A stretch of DNA of 64,000 bases from contig CM056744.1 of assembly GCA_029851415.1 (NCBI GenBank), positions 99,543,338-99,607,337 of the forward strand, in the 5' to 3' direction. How positions within the stretch are numbered: position 1 is the stretch's first letter; each line of letters begins with the position of its first letter. This document shows positions 46,713-58,869 of the stretch, piece after piece. Source of the DNA: Eretmocerus hayati. Its lineage: Eukaryota > Arthropoda > Insecta > Hymenoptera > Aphelinidae. The notes under the pieces were generated by a model. It was not told the DNA's origin. It made no database searches and saw only the letters and a program-made list of their open reading frames with translations. The position numbers were made by a program, and so were the translations under genes.

Positions 46713-49700
46713 ATGACGATGGTGATGAAACGATTGAAAGCTATCATTGCTTTTCCAATTTTCATTTTTTTATTTCGTGCTTGTGATGGTAAGTTCGATT
46801 TTTCAGACTCCTTTATGTGCACAGTGTTCAATGAATAATATAGATGATCTTCGAATCAACATCATTGGTATTCTCTCTGACTCGTTTAACCATAGAGTTA
46901 TAACTCAGCTCATATTTATAGTGCGATAAGCCGAAGGTTCAACAAAATTGTTCTTCCGGGCCGATAACACTGAAATACAACATTTTGGGTCAGAAATACA
47001 TAGTGCATTGACCGAGCAATGATTTTCTTGTGTACATTTCTTGATGTAGAAACCGAATTCGACCCCGGTTTGCGGTCCCACGTCAAGATTTTTTTAAATC
47101 ACAAAAAATTGATTTCCCCCCAATAAGACACCTATTTTTACGTTTTTGGCTGATTTTGTAGAATTCAAAATCTGATAGCTTATGCTTGTAAAAGGCAAGG
47201 GGCGTAACATTATGCGATCGTGGCCAATCATGCCGTTTTTGCTAAAACGGCAAAATTCGATATTTTATAACACAGGACAAAAGTATTTTCAAAAAATAAC
47301 CTCCGTTCAATTTTTTCTACTGATGGACGGTATCTCAAGGAATATTTTTGCACAGGTTTGGGTACGAAATATCGAGATAATGTATTTAAGGAGTTCAATC
47401 CTATCGAATTTCTCGAGAATGCTAAACTTTCATCGACTCTGTGGCTGTTACGGAAAGTACAATAATCTACTTTTACCAATGGACAAATTGTAGGTTGTTT
47501 CAGAATCTTTAAAATGATCGCTTGTGGAAATCGATTATCACCTTTCTAGTTGTAGCTAGAACGTCCAGAAAATGGCGAAAAAATTACTAAATTTTGTTCT
47601 CAGTTAGTAACTACTACGAGTCACTGAAGTCAATAATCGGTTTCGGACAATTTTTTCTGTAAAATATTCATATTGACAAAAGAAATGAGGCCAAATACGC
47701 GAGTTGTAACCCGTCAGTCGTGTCACACAACCCATAACAGGGGTCAACAAAGCTTAGAAAATTTATTGTAACATTTCAAAATAGTACTAACTTGGGAAAT
47801 TATTTTGATTTCCTACCAAACCTCCCTGGTAACAGTTTTGTACAGCTTGCTCTAGAATTACTCATACATTTCATGCCTTCTTTCATTACCTGTGATATTA
47901 TCACGGTATCCACATGCATTAGGAGCTTTGTCAAATGACAAATAAAGATCAATCTATTCTGTTCTATTCTATAGAACATAATGCTTGATCCAATACTGGA
48001 CAGTGATGTCAAGATATCTGAGTACAATGAATAAAGACTTTCATATCTCTTCTCAGGAATCAAAAACCTATCAAGAATGACGTTACTCATTCACAGTGAC
48101 TTGATTTTTAGCATTCATACTTTCTTGAAGATTATAATGATGTTATTTTTGGAAGTTGTGGTTAGAGCTAATATTTTTCGAAGACATGATATGAGTTCTG
48201 ATTCCTGTTTTTGAACATAGGAAAATAAACTCTTGATATAAATGGGGGAATCCGATATAGTGTGAAATGCCTTCAGACACTTTCCATGATTTTGTTGGAA
48301 TTAAACTTTATACCTATATTCAATATGACATCTCATCGAGAAGATGAAATCATTCCTCCAAGGTCGAAAACTTATCATTACAAAAAACAAATCAATCAAA
48401 AGTAGTTCACATAATTTTTACACTCTTCTTGACACAGTTCAAGGTAAAAAAGGATTTGGAAATGGTGAGCAAGATTGGGGGTATGTGGATGTGCGACCTG
48501 GTGCTCACATGTTTTGGTGGCTTTACTATACCACCAATACCGCCGTGAGCAACTATTACGACAAACCACTGCTGATATGGCTTCAGGGTGGTCCTGGTGC
48601 TTCGTCTACTGGTTTTGGCAACTTTGAAGAGCTAGGCCCCTTAGATATTAATCTAAATGCTCGGAATCATACATGGGTGCGTTTCCAGATTTACATATAC
48701 AGTACCGGTCAAAAGTTTAAGCTCACCCAAAATTTTTTTTCTTTAATTTTTCGAGTTGAACTACTCGGCTCCATTTGACCGTGGAGGACTTCTCTGGAGC
48801 TCATTCTGAAGGTTTTTTCACGTACTCTAAGATGGTATTATTCATTTTTATCCACACGGATCGAGATCTTTACAGTTTGAGCTTGGAAACGTGTCAATTT
48901 CGACGATATCTGAGAGAATCTTTTGGCTCGTGTCAATCTGAGCCACATAAATGTTTCAATACGAGAGTTGTGAGATACAAAAGTACAACTTTAGGGCTTC
49001 AAAATTCGTATTTGAACGTCCCTCTACGCCACTGCTAATCCGAGCTATGACATTTTCTCTGAGGGAAGATTTCTCGCAAAAAATATAGCATTCCAATTCG
49101 AAAGAGATACAGAGATGCATTTTTATGAGGTATAATCATCATTTCTGTTACCTATCATCTATATCTTGAGCAAAAAAAACGAGAATTTTTTTAAATATCC
49201 CCCAAACAGTGAATTTTCTCGTCATTTTTTAATACACGTGCTAGTCTTTGCGAAAAATCTCCCTTCGGAGAAAATGTCATAGCTCGAACTGAAGTGTAGA
49301 GGACGTTCAAGAACGGATTTTGAAGCTCTAGACTTGGACTTTTGGGTATCACAACTCCCATACTCAAACATTTATGTGGCTCAAATTGGCACGAGACAAA
49401 AGATTCTCTCAAAGATCGTCAAAATTGACACATTTCCAAGCTCAAACTGTAAAGATCCCGATCCGTGCGGATAAAAATGAATAATGTCATCTTAGAGTAC
49501 GTGAAAAAACCTTCAAAATGAGCTCCAGAAAAGTCCTCCACTGTCAAATAGAGCTGAGTAGTTCAACTCACAAAACAAAAAAAAAAGTTTTTGGGTGAGC
49601 TAAAACTTTTGACCGGTACAGTATTTAGCATATTATTAAGAAATATTCCATTGCAAATGCTCGTAATAATTCAATTTGATTTAAATTTTGCTTACTAACA

Positions 49701-52700
49701 CAAAACTGCTCAATATTTTTGTAACGAAATCGGTTTTGTTTTCAAATATGCAATTGTGAAAATTGAAACTTTCGAAGTCGACCGAAATATCATTGGAGAG
49801 CTATATTTATTTTCATCAAAATCAATTAAGAATCGAATTTAATTGTAAAGCCGCATGTAGGCTTAAGGTATTTAATATATTTGTTCTACAAGCGATCATA
49901 CCTATACATGAAAAAATCCCTTTCTCCTTTTAGGTGAAAAACTATAACGTTCTCTTCATCGATAATCCTGTGGGTACAGGTTTCAGTTACGTCGACAAAT
50001 TCAGCGCCCTGACAACTAATAATAATCAAATTGCAAAGGATCTGGTGGAATTGATGCGAGCTTTTTACAAGGAGTTTCCCAAGTTTAAGACAGTTCCCAC
50101 ATACATTCTTTGTGAATCGTACGGTGGAAAAATGTCAGCTGAATGGGCTCTAGAGTGGTATAAGGTACAATATTTCATAATTTTATTATATTATGTACAA
50201 ACTTTTCTTTTCAAGTATTCAGTTTCTGAATGTACTCTAGTTTCGAGCAACTCTAGAAAATAGGTTATGCTGAATTCTATTTACTCCAATTTTTTTAAGA
50301 GGCTTCAATCGAGATAGGTTTTATCAACATTTTCTAGTTGTTTCTTAATGCTCTATCAGCGCCGGATTTCTACGGCTAGGGCCCGTAGGCCACACTGTGA
50401 TATCAGGGGTCCCTTTTGCAAGGTGGTGGATTTTTGGAAAACCTAAACCATGCCTCCTGATAAAAATCAAATCAAAAGTGTTTATTGCATCGAACAATGA
50501 TTGACTATGAAAGGTGGTAAGGTGAGTTCGATCGGGAAAAGAATCATTTCCAAAAACGAGGCACCAGACATCAAACTCATATTACACATATCCGGATGCT
50601 CGGATCAGAAGTTCTATCAGAATGAATAGTTATTAGTTTTCCAATCAAAGAAAGCAATTAAAAGCACAGGTGCTCAAACGGGGAATTCCACCAGGAAAAG
50701 GTTTATTCTTACAACCTAATAAGTTAACCGGACTTACAAAAGACCGGATCCTCGGACCAAAAGTTCTGTTGGGAAGCAAAATCAGTCCCAAAAACAAGGA
50801 AGGCCATCGGGCTATCTGGGTTTTGGGACTAACGTTTCCATTTCAGAATTTCTGGCCCGAGCATATATGGAAAATTCTGTCAGGAGAAGAATTATTCCCA
50901 AAACCGAAGCAGGCATCAATTAAACATATAAATAACAAGATGATCGGGCCAAAAATTCTGTGAGATGAAAAGTCATCAGTTTGGAAGGCACTTGAAACCA
51001 CAGATACTGTGCTCGCGCATTCGCGAGTATTGCGCAGCGAGATGAATAAATTAATCACAATTGAAAACACTAGATTTCATTTAACTTTTTAATGAAATAG
51101 AAAAACTTATGTTGACAAGAGAAACGTAAAAAATTGGTTAGGTTAGACGTTGTTGTGCTCGCTTCAAGAGCCTGAGCGAATCTGACTAACGATTTACATG
51201 TTTTCGTCTGCTTGACAGCGCGTTGCTAACAAAATTGGTTACAGTTGAATCGAATTACTTTCACTGGTGGCCAATTGCCCACAGACACACTGTCTGCGAC
51301 AAGGGCCTCTCATATAGCCACGGATTAAAAACCCGTGCTACGGCCGGGGACACCGGGATCACGTCCCTCACGTCCTAGCGAGAGTAATTCAAAGAAAAGT
51401 CATTCAAATAAATAAAAGATTTTACAGGATTTTAGATTTGAAGCGAACACATAATTATAATTTTACAATTACATGATTACAATTACAATTTTCATTGTAT
51501 GTAATATATACGTGATGATTAAATTCATGGATTTCATTTTCATTTTCAAAATTTAAATATTTAAAATGTAAATTTCACATATTTTCAACAAACTAAGATT
51601 GAAATTTCAACTTTTGATAACACAAATATTTCATTTCAATACTTTCAACCATTAAAATAATAAATTGAACTTTGGAAATTTCTTCTAGGTAGAAATTCAG
51701 TTACGCCGAAAATAGTTGCTAAAATGAACAATAAACTGATCGAGAACAGATACCAACCTGAATTTTCGGATGAAAAATTTTGTCGGCGGAAGAATCATAC
51801 CCAAAATCTAAGGCGACCCAGCCCGCAAGTGCCCGGATTCTCGGGCCGAGAGTTCTGTCGAAAGCAATAATCAGTCACAAAATCGAGGAAGGTCGTCAAG
51901 CTCTCTCGGTTTTGAGAATGACTTCTCACCCGAGTGATGATTCTTGGTTCGATCATTGAACTATTTGTGGACTTGTTTTGTTTGCCTTCCTCGATCACAC
52001 AAATAATTTTTTACCCGTAAGGATTTTCAGCCCTAGTATTCGGAAACCTGCGGTCTTATTCGTCTTCCTTGATTTTGGGAATGACTTTTCTTCCGATAGA
52101 ATTTCTGGTCAGGCTATTCTAGTGTCTGCTACTTTAGTTGCCTACCTAGGTTTTGAGGTGGATTTTTTCCCGACAAAATATTGCTCCGAGCATCCAGGCA
52201 TTTGCGGGTTTGATTGCCTTCGTAGGTTTTGAGATTGGTTGTTTCTCTTAACTGAACACGGACAAAACTCTTGGTTCGAGCATCCGGGCATTTGTGGGTT
52301 TGGTTGCTTCCTTGGGTTTTGGAGATAGATTCTTTTATTGCAAGAATTTTTTTTCCGGATAACTCTCGAATATTTTTTTTATCGAGATGGTGGAGGCCCT
52401 CGAATTGACTCAAATCATGGAGGCCCGTATTAGGCCCTCGCCTATACTCGCCTATTCGGCCTACTTGTATAGATCCGGCGCTGTGCTCTACAAAAGAGCT
52501 AGAGTTATTCATCTCGGAAACTAGTCTTGCGAAATGCGACGATTGATCATAATAGTTTTCTTTTTCGCGATAGGCTCAAAAATCAGGAACAATAGAAAGC
52601 AATCTAAAAGGAGTTGGTCTTGGCGATTCCTGGATCTCGCCAATCGATAGTGTTCTCACTTGGGCGCCATATCTTTGGCAGACAGTAAGAATCATATTAA

Positions 52701-54945
52701 GCATTAGCATTTTGCAAATATGCATTTCAAATTTACCGTAAATTACCTGTACATATTGTATAGATGTGAATCATTCACGTTGTATTTTCTTATAAAAAAA
52801 CTAGGGTTTGGTCGATACAACAGGGTTAAAAGCTATTGAAGCAGCGGCAAAGAAGACAGAACAAGCTGTGAAAGCTGGATTATGGAAGCAGGCTACAATG
52901 CTTTGGGGAATTACAGAAAATGTCATCAATTCCGTAACCAATGGGATTGATTTTTACAATATCCTGACCAAAATGGGATCGGACAGCTACGCGTCTGCGT
53001 CTCGATACGCTGATTTCAACATTGCATTCAAATTTTTAGGTAAAATGCCATTTGTCTATTCATTTCAATACACCATGGAAGACTTTGCAATTGAATTAAA
53101 GATCTATTGCAAGGAAAAGAGTCTGGAAAATTATATTTGGTTTCAAAAATTAAGGCTATATAAAGCATTCGTAAGTTCTGAATTCAATCATGCTCAAAAA
53201 TTTCATGAGCGGTCAAGTTTTCTTTCCTTTTAAGTTAAAATAAATTCAGTAAGATGACAATGATGTTTTTCCCTTCATTACAAAGCAGTACATACCATGT
53301 CAATTCAATTTGAAGCATGCATAATGTTCAGAACAATTGCTAAATTCTTGCTTGGTATGACGACACTGTTTTCTCAATAATATTTCAGAAAAAAAAATAT
53401 ATCCATCATATTTTTTGGGTTACTTTGATACAAAGAGGGACTTTGGCACTTTTCAAAATGACTAATTTTCATATATGAATCTGCCACAATTCAATAAGCA
53501 CTAAAGAAGGACCATGTATTAAAATTTTTGGTATGAGTACGATTTCACGATCCAAGTCGAGATCCAAGTCGATGCCATGTGAGTTCGCAGCTATGTGTCA
53601 GGAGTCTTATTAGTTTTGTGCATCAGCGTTATACGAAAGACGAAAGTGCGAGGCACTTAGACTACTGAATAGCTTCTGGATAAAACATATCACTTTCTAA
53701 CGGACTGTAATTGAAAAATCCTGTCATTTCAATACAGAAATGCAATTTTATTTTTGACCCATTCTCACTTTTCCATGTGTGAACATTCTTTGAATGTATA
53801 GTGCAAGAAATGCACTACAGCAACAGAAATGTGACAGTGCCAAATTCACAAATAGCACATCATCATCCTGGCCAAATGCAAAAATACAAAGAAAAATTAC
53901 ATCAAAAACTTTTTCAATAGGTAATCGAAGCTTACTAAGCAGCTATGATGATCTGGCACTAGAAAGATTGATGAACGGACAAGTGAGGAAAGCTTTAAAT
54001 TTAAACGTAAAATGGGGTGCTCAAAATGGAAATGTGTTCAGTGCTCTTCAAGGAGATTTCATGAAACCTGTTACCAGTGTGGGTGAGTTGATACAAAATA
54101 GTTGACTGTTGTTCACTAAATTAATTTACATTAGTTGTGAAAGTCTGGTGGCTACTTGAAAAATGAGGTTTCTATACTCTCAATACAAAATGTTGTTCCT
54201 TATGAACAGGAAAACGTCTTGGAAAACATAGATACTTGTCGTCCTTTGTAACTGCAACTTTTGTCCTGCACTTTATATCGTAGCCCGATAGAGAATGGCT
54301 TTTTTGTGGTTGGTATCTGTTAAGGCTACGAGATTCTCATGACTGATATGTCATTTATCTATTCATTCATAGTGGAACGCCTTCTGGATGAGACAAACTT
54401 GAAGATCTTTATTTACTCTGGCCAATTGGATCTAATTGTTGACACTCCAGGTAATTTTTTCCAATATTTATTGACGCGGTTCTTTGGGTTATGGCTCACT
54501 CATCAAATCGATATGAGTGCCTAAGTTTTATTAGGAATGCTACAAAATGATCAGTATGGATTCTAATATTTTATTATAATTTTTATACATCGTGATTAAG
54601 GGACTCTGTTATGGACAGAAAAATTACAATGGAGATACGCAAAGCAATGGCGTTTGAGTGATAGATTTCCACTAGTGGCTGATGGAATTATAGAGGGATT
54701 TTTCAAACGATGCAACAATTTGAGCTTCTACTGGGTAAACCGAGCTGGCCATATGGTAAATGACAATTTCAATTCCATTCACTTTTTTTTTTACATTTTA
54801 AGTGCCTGATTTTTCCATGGTTTGGATCTTTTGGTATTGAAAGATTTACTATAGGAAAAAATTCTAAAATTAATGAAAATTTCAGGTGCCAGCGGATAAC
54901 CCAGCGGCGATGGCGAAGATATTGGAACATTTAATCCAAAAATGA
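46713..54945 (+). CDS. SCPEP1-like: Serine carboxypeptidase gene C (S10, SCPEP1-like), complete
   Basis: Nine exons: 46713-46788, 48453-48676, 49934-50164, 52574-52684, 52805-53039, 53921-54082, 54373-54450, 54601-54755 and 54886-54945. All have GT-AG junctions, and the spliced frame of 443 aa is close to the roughly 450 aa usual for SCPEP1. A hydrophobic signal peptide covers residues 1-24. WLQGGPGASS (68-77) is the substrate loop and DNPVGTGFSY spans 110-119. The triad is Ser162 in CESYGG, Asp366 in GQLDLI and His423 in AGHM. Glu161, before the nucleophile, corresponds to the acidic residue that binds the substrate carboxylate in family S10. Cys160 replaces the usual small residue. GDSWISPIDS in exon 4 is typical of the subfamily. 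Introns 2 and 3 hold a Tc1-like foldback and satellite repeats. In-frame ATGs at 46719 and 46725 are alternative starts. Confidence 0.93.
46965..47105 (+). repeat. Fragment of the AACAAAATTTTGGG foldback family
   Basis: Shares the order TACAACATTTTGGGTCAGAA, ATGATTTTCTTGTGTA, GAAACCGAATTCGACC with the left arm of the element at 32379. One arm only. It lies in intron 1 of gene C. Confidence 0.55.
48700..49621. mobile_element. 922-bp Tc1/mariner-like foldback in intron 2 of gene C
   Basis: Ends CAGTACCGGTCAAAAGTTTA and its inverse, flanked by TA on both sides (48698-48699 and 49622-49623), the target duplication expected for Tc1/mariner elements. The arms stay complementary for roughly 400 bp around a loop at about 49085-49215. 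No transposase, so it depends on a related element. Confidence 0.85.
50680..52370. repeat. Satellite-like repeats in intron 3 of gene C
   Basis: Diverged units of the repeat that forms the array at 56.3-57.8 kb (CTCGGACC, AAATTCTGT, AATCA..CCAAAA, AGGAAGGC). They occur in one orientation at 50690-50960 and in mixed orientations at 51760-52360. 51050-51750 between them is AT-rich and unassigned. Confidence 0.7.
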
Positions 54946-56260
54946 GAGTATTGTCGTATTATATGAGTACCCATGTCACAATACATTGTCTCAAAAAACA
55001 GTATCGATGCAGTCAGAATAATAGGTAGAAAAAATTTACGGAATACTAATTATTCAGCATGCGAACCGATCATCATACTCACTGTGCATTTCTTGATTTC
55101 TTCAGAAGAATGTCAAACATTTTACTTTGTTGCTTTTAGATCAAATGCTCAACGTCGCAATTCACTTCCTGTGCTCGGAGCAACTTCAATATATTTTATA
55201 GAAATCCCATGTTGTGATCGCACTTTTAAGGTGCGAGATTAGTTGATGGTGAATATCATCACTCTCAAGCAAAAAGCACCCTGGCCAAATGCCGGGCTCT
55301 ACGTTTGATTTGTTGTCGTGGCGAAAAAATTGATCGAAAATGGTTTTACCTCGCACAGTCGATGAAGAACGTTGCTGTAAAGGTTGTTGGATATACGCCA
55401 CCGAGGCAAACTTTATGAGTATATTGACAAAATTTTCCAAGTACTTCTTTCAATGATACCCCCTTCTTGCAATAACTGCTGCGTTAAAGTATGTGTATCA
55501 AAACAATGCCATTAGAAGAAAAAACAATGCATATAAGCATGACCACTGAATAATCGTAACGTCAGCCTCAAATATACAGTGAGTTAAATTTGGACATCTT
55601 GTGACAGCTGAGGGCAACCACCTAGTTCACGATAAAAGAAATAGCAAACACAGACTCATGTCTTATATCCTTAGTATTCATGAAATGGACTCCCAAAACA
55701 TATATACTATATTTGGAAAGTTTTAGCAAAATTTTGAGATGTTGCATAGCACTTCAAGAGATGTGAGAATGAACAAAAGTGAGTTGATACTATCATGACT
55801 TTGGGGGACAATTACATGATGAATAAATTGAGAAATATGACTATGACTAGTATTTCAATGGCAGATCATGTACCCGAGTTGCGCTAAATTTTCAGCACTC
55901 GCCGTAAAAATTCCGCGATTGCGTTGTGCTGAAAAACGAAGTTTTCAGCACGTGTCGTGAGAAACCACGATTGCGAAATGAGGTACAATACTAACGATAT
56001 CTAGCCTATTCACCAATCTAACGTAAAAATGCCGCTTCCATGCAAACGCGGTCTTAGGGCTCTCATGGTGGGAAATCATAATTGCCCTGGGCTTGCAGGC
56101 TCATTTCGGGCGTGGCGTACTCGTTTTCCTCGCTCCGCTCGGGAATTAAACTATCCTAGCGCCCGAACTGAGCGTATGCACACAGGGCAATGATTGCTTA
56201 TCGCGCGTGGATTCTGTAGCTATCAACAAGAACAAAGTTTCGTGTGTTCAGGCCGATCGA
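54946..56260. other. Intergenic after gene C, with small palindromic MITEs
   Basis: 56090-56195 is a GC-rich palindrome (AATTGCCCTG and CAGGGCAATGATT termini, CGGGCG with CGCCCG inside). 55875-55985 has paired TTTTCAGCAC motifs. No gene recognised. Confidence 0.5.
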
Positions 56261-56269
56261 AGAACTCGT

Positions 56270-57790
56270 ATATAACTTAGCAAATATCCGGATGCTTGGA
56301 CCGGAAGTTCTGTTGAGAGTAGGGATTATCCCCAAGACCTAGGAGGGCGAACAAACCTACGAATCCCCTTATGGTCTAGCCGGAAATCTTGCCGTGTGAA
56401 AGATCATCGCAAAACCTAGGAGGGCAAATAAATCTGTGAATCCCCGGATGCTCCCACCGAAAATCCCACCAGGTGAAGAATCATCGCAAAACCTAGAAGG
56501 GCGTACAAACCTGCGAGCACCCAGATGCTCGGTCCAGAAATTCTGTGGGTGAAGAATCATCGCAACACCTAGAACGGGAAACACACTCGCAAATATCCGG
56601 GTGCTCGGACCGGAAATTCTGTCGGGGAAAAATTATTGGATAACCTACGAGGGCAAATAAACCTGCAAATATCCAGATGTTCAGACCAGGTATACCGTTG
56701 AGAAAGAATCATCACAAAATCTACAAGGGCAAACAGGACCCACGTAAACCCTGATCATCGGACCTAAAATTCTTTCGGAGAAAATTACAACCCCAAAAAC
56801 GAAGAGGACAGCGAAATTTGTGAACACGCGGAAGCTTGGACCGAAAATGTAAAAAAGTTCGTTCCTATACAGAAAGATGAGATTTTTGGTTTCATTCTCT
56901 TACCGACAAAATTTCCTTTCCGAGCATCCGGATGTTTGAGGGTTGAGCTGCCTCCTAGCTTGAATTTTGGTTGTTAATTCCCCTTGACAAAATTTTCGAC
57001 CCGAGAATTCAGGTATTTCATGATTGAGCTGGTTTTTAGGTTTAGATTTAAGTCTTCCACCGAGGAAATTTTCGGTCTAGCGTGCGGGTATTGGCGAGAT
57101 TGTTTGCCATCGTAGGTCTTCGGGATGATCATCTACCCTAATAGATATGAGATACGAGCATTTGGACATTTGCGGGTTTGTTCGCCCTCCTCTGTTTTGG
57201 GGATGATTTTTGACCCAACAGGATTCTCGGTCTAAGCATTCGAACATTTGCAGATTTGATTTGTTTGCCTTCCAAAGTTTCGAGGATAATCTTCTTCTCG
57301 ACAAGATTTACGGCTTAAGAATACGGGTATTTGGAGGTTCGTTTGCCATCCTAGATTTTTGGGACGATTCTCCCCTTGACAGAATTCTCGGTTCGAGCAT
57401 CCGGGCATTTGCGGGTTTCTTTGCTATCCTGGGTTATTGGGACCGATTTTTTCGCCGACAAAGTATTTAATCCATTCATCCGCGTGTTAGCGAGATCGTT
57501 TGCCGTTCTAGGTTTGGAGGATGATCCCCCCCCCCCGACAGAATTTCCATTCGGAGCATTCGGGTATTTTCAGGATTGTTCGCTTTCCTCTAGGTTTCAG
57601 GATTGATTTTCCCCAAACTGAACTATTATTCCGAGCGTCGACGTGTTTGTGGGTTATCTAGTCTCCTTAGGTTTTTGGGTCAATGCCTCCCCACAACACG
57701 AGTTACGGTCCAAAACATCCGGTTGTTTGAGAATTTGCCCGATCCCAGTGCACCGAGATTGTGAAAATTTCCAAACATTTGGGCGCGCAG
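56270..57790. repeat. About 79-bp satellite array with an orientation switch
   Basis: From 56280 to about 56850 the unit reads GGATGCTCGGACCGGAAATT ... CAAAACCTAGGAGGGCAAA at roughly 79-bp spacing. From about 56890 to 57790 the complementary unit appears (CGAGCATCCGGGCATTTG ... CCTAGGTTTTGG). So two diverged arrays face each other around 56860. A poly-C run (57527-57536) lies in the second. Short frames here are repeat artefacts. Confidence 0.85.
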
Positions 57791-57794
57791 GGAT

Positions 57795-58800
57795 GGAGGG
57801 CGCCGCACGCCCCCCCCCCCGCCCCAGCCCTGCGCTGGGGATGGTCCAATCTACCCACGTTAGTCAACTCGACACATTACTTAATAGTTACAGAACTCAT
57901 AGGCTCGTCCGTAGAGAATCCGGATATTTTGCCCGATAGATGGCGCTTTGATCTTACTGCATGTGCGATGGGAGATTACGAACCACGTTTTGGCCTCATA
58001 GTATTTCAACCTCACATTTCCGACCCAAACGAGATAGGGCAACTGAAAGGCCATGATATTTCCCATCGAATGAGTTGTTCCACGCCCGGGGATTCATTCT
58101 ATATCTCCAGAAAATCATAGTTCTTTGGCTCGCTGAGCAAGTTATATTGCTCCACGCTCACACTAGTTCAAGCTTTTTGTGAGCTAGATTCAGAATTTTC
58201 GGGCGTGGGAGGGCTCATTCGACAGAAAATTCCAATCCACAGATGGCCTAGTATCTGATATTGGCCAAAACTGTTTTGTTATTGAGGAATGTATCGGAAT
58301 AGTTGCGGACGCGCTCTGTCTCACCAGAAAATTGCCTTCAAGTTTTTCTCGATTCCTAATGAATGAAATGCCATGAAACTTTGCATGGAATCTTGTTATA
58401 AGATTTCACAGGTGGCCTAGTATCTTAGTAACACATTTAGTACCAATAAAAGCGTATAAACAATAATACCGCTCTCAGAATCATTGGAGCAGCTGCAACC
58501 TCAAAGTACGCCGGTGCGTGTATGGTTGCGGGTTTGCGGGGCTCCGGACGCCTTAAGGAGAGTTTAAACAGAAAGTCAGATTTATAAATTTACACATGAT
58601 TTGTCTTATAATGGAACTTCCAGTCGTATCAGAATCATTGACAAACTTTTGCATTGTTAACCCAGACGAAGTATCTGTTCTGAGTGTGTTCAGGTGGAGT
58701 TTATTGAGTTTTAGAATATCACACTTATGGCCAGAAATTAATGATGAAATGTTACGAGTAAAGAAAAACTGAATATAGAATCCTGAGTATCCGATGACTG
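57795..58800. other. Intergenic upstream of gene D
   Basis: 57795-57850 is very GC-rich, with a C10 run. The rest is ordinary AT-rich DNA without a recognised gene. Confidence 0.45.
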
Positions 58801-58805
58801 ATGAA

Positions 58806-58812
58806 TATAAAT
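58806..58812 (+). promoter_or_regulatory. Candidate TATA box of gene D
   Basis: TATAAAT, 58 nt before the ATG at 58870. Plausible core promoter position, from sequence alone. Confidence 0.4.
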
Positions 58813-58869
58813 TAAAACAAGAACTGATTGATCCAATTCTCGAATCGCAGAATAACCAAATCTGTTGAT

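Noticed and set aside
51240..51400. GC-richer block with paired GAATTACTTTC and GAGAGTAATTC, considered as a structured RNA or tRNA
   Set aside because: I could not fold a cloverleaf or a known ribozyme core, and no internal Pol III boxes were evident.
53040..53233. Extension of gene C exon 5 to 53233
   Set aside because: A GT donor at 53040 in phase 1 joins the 162-nt exon at 53921, matching genes A and D. The extension is intronic read-through.
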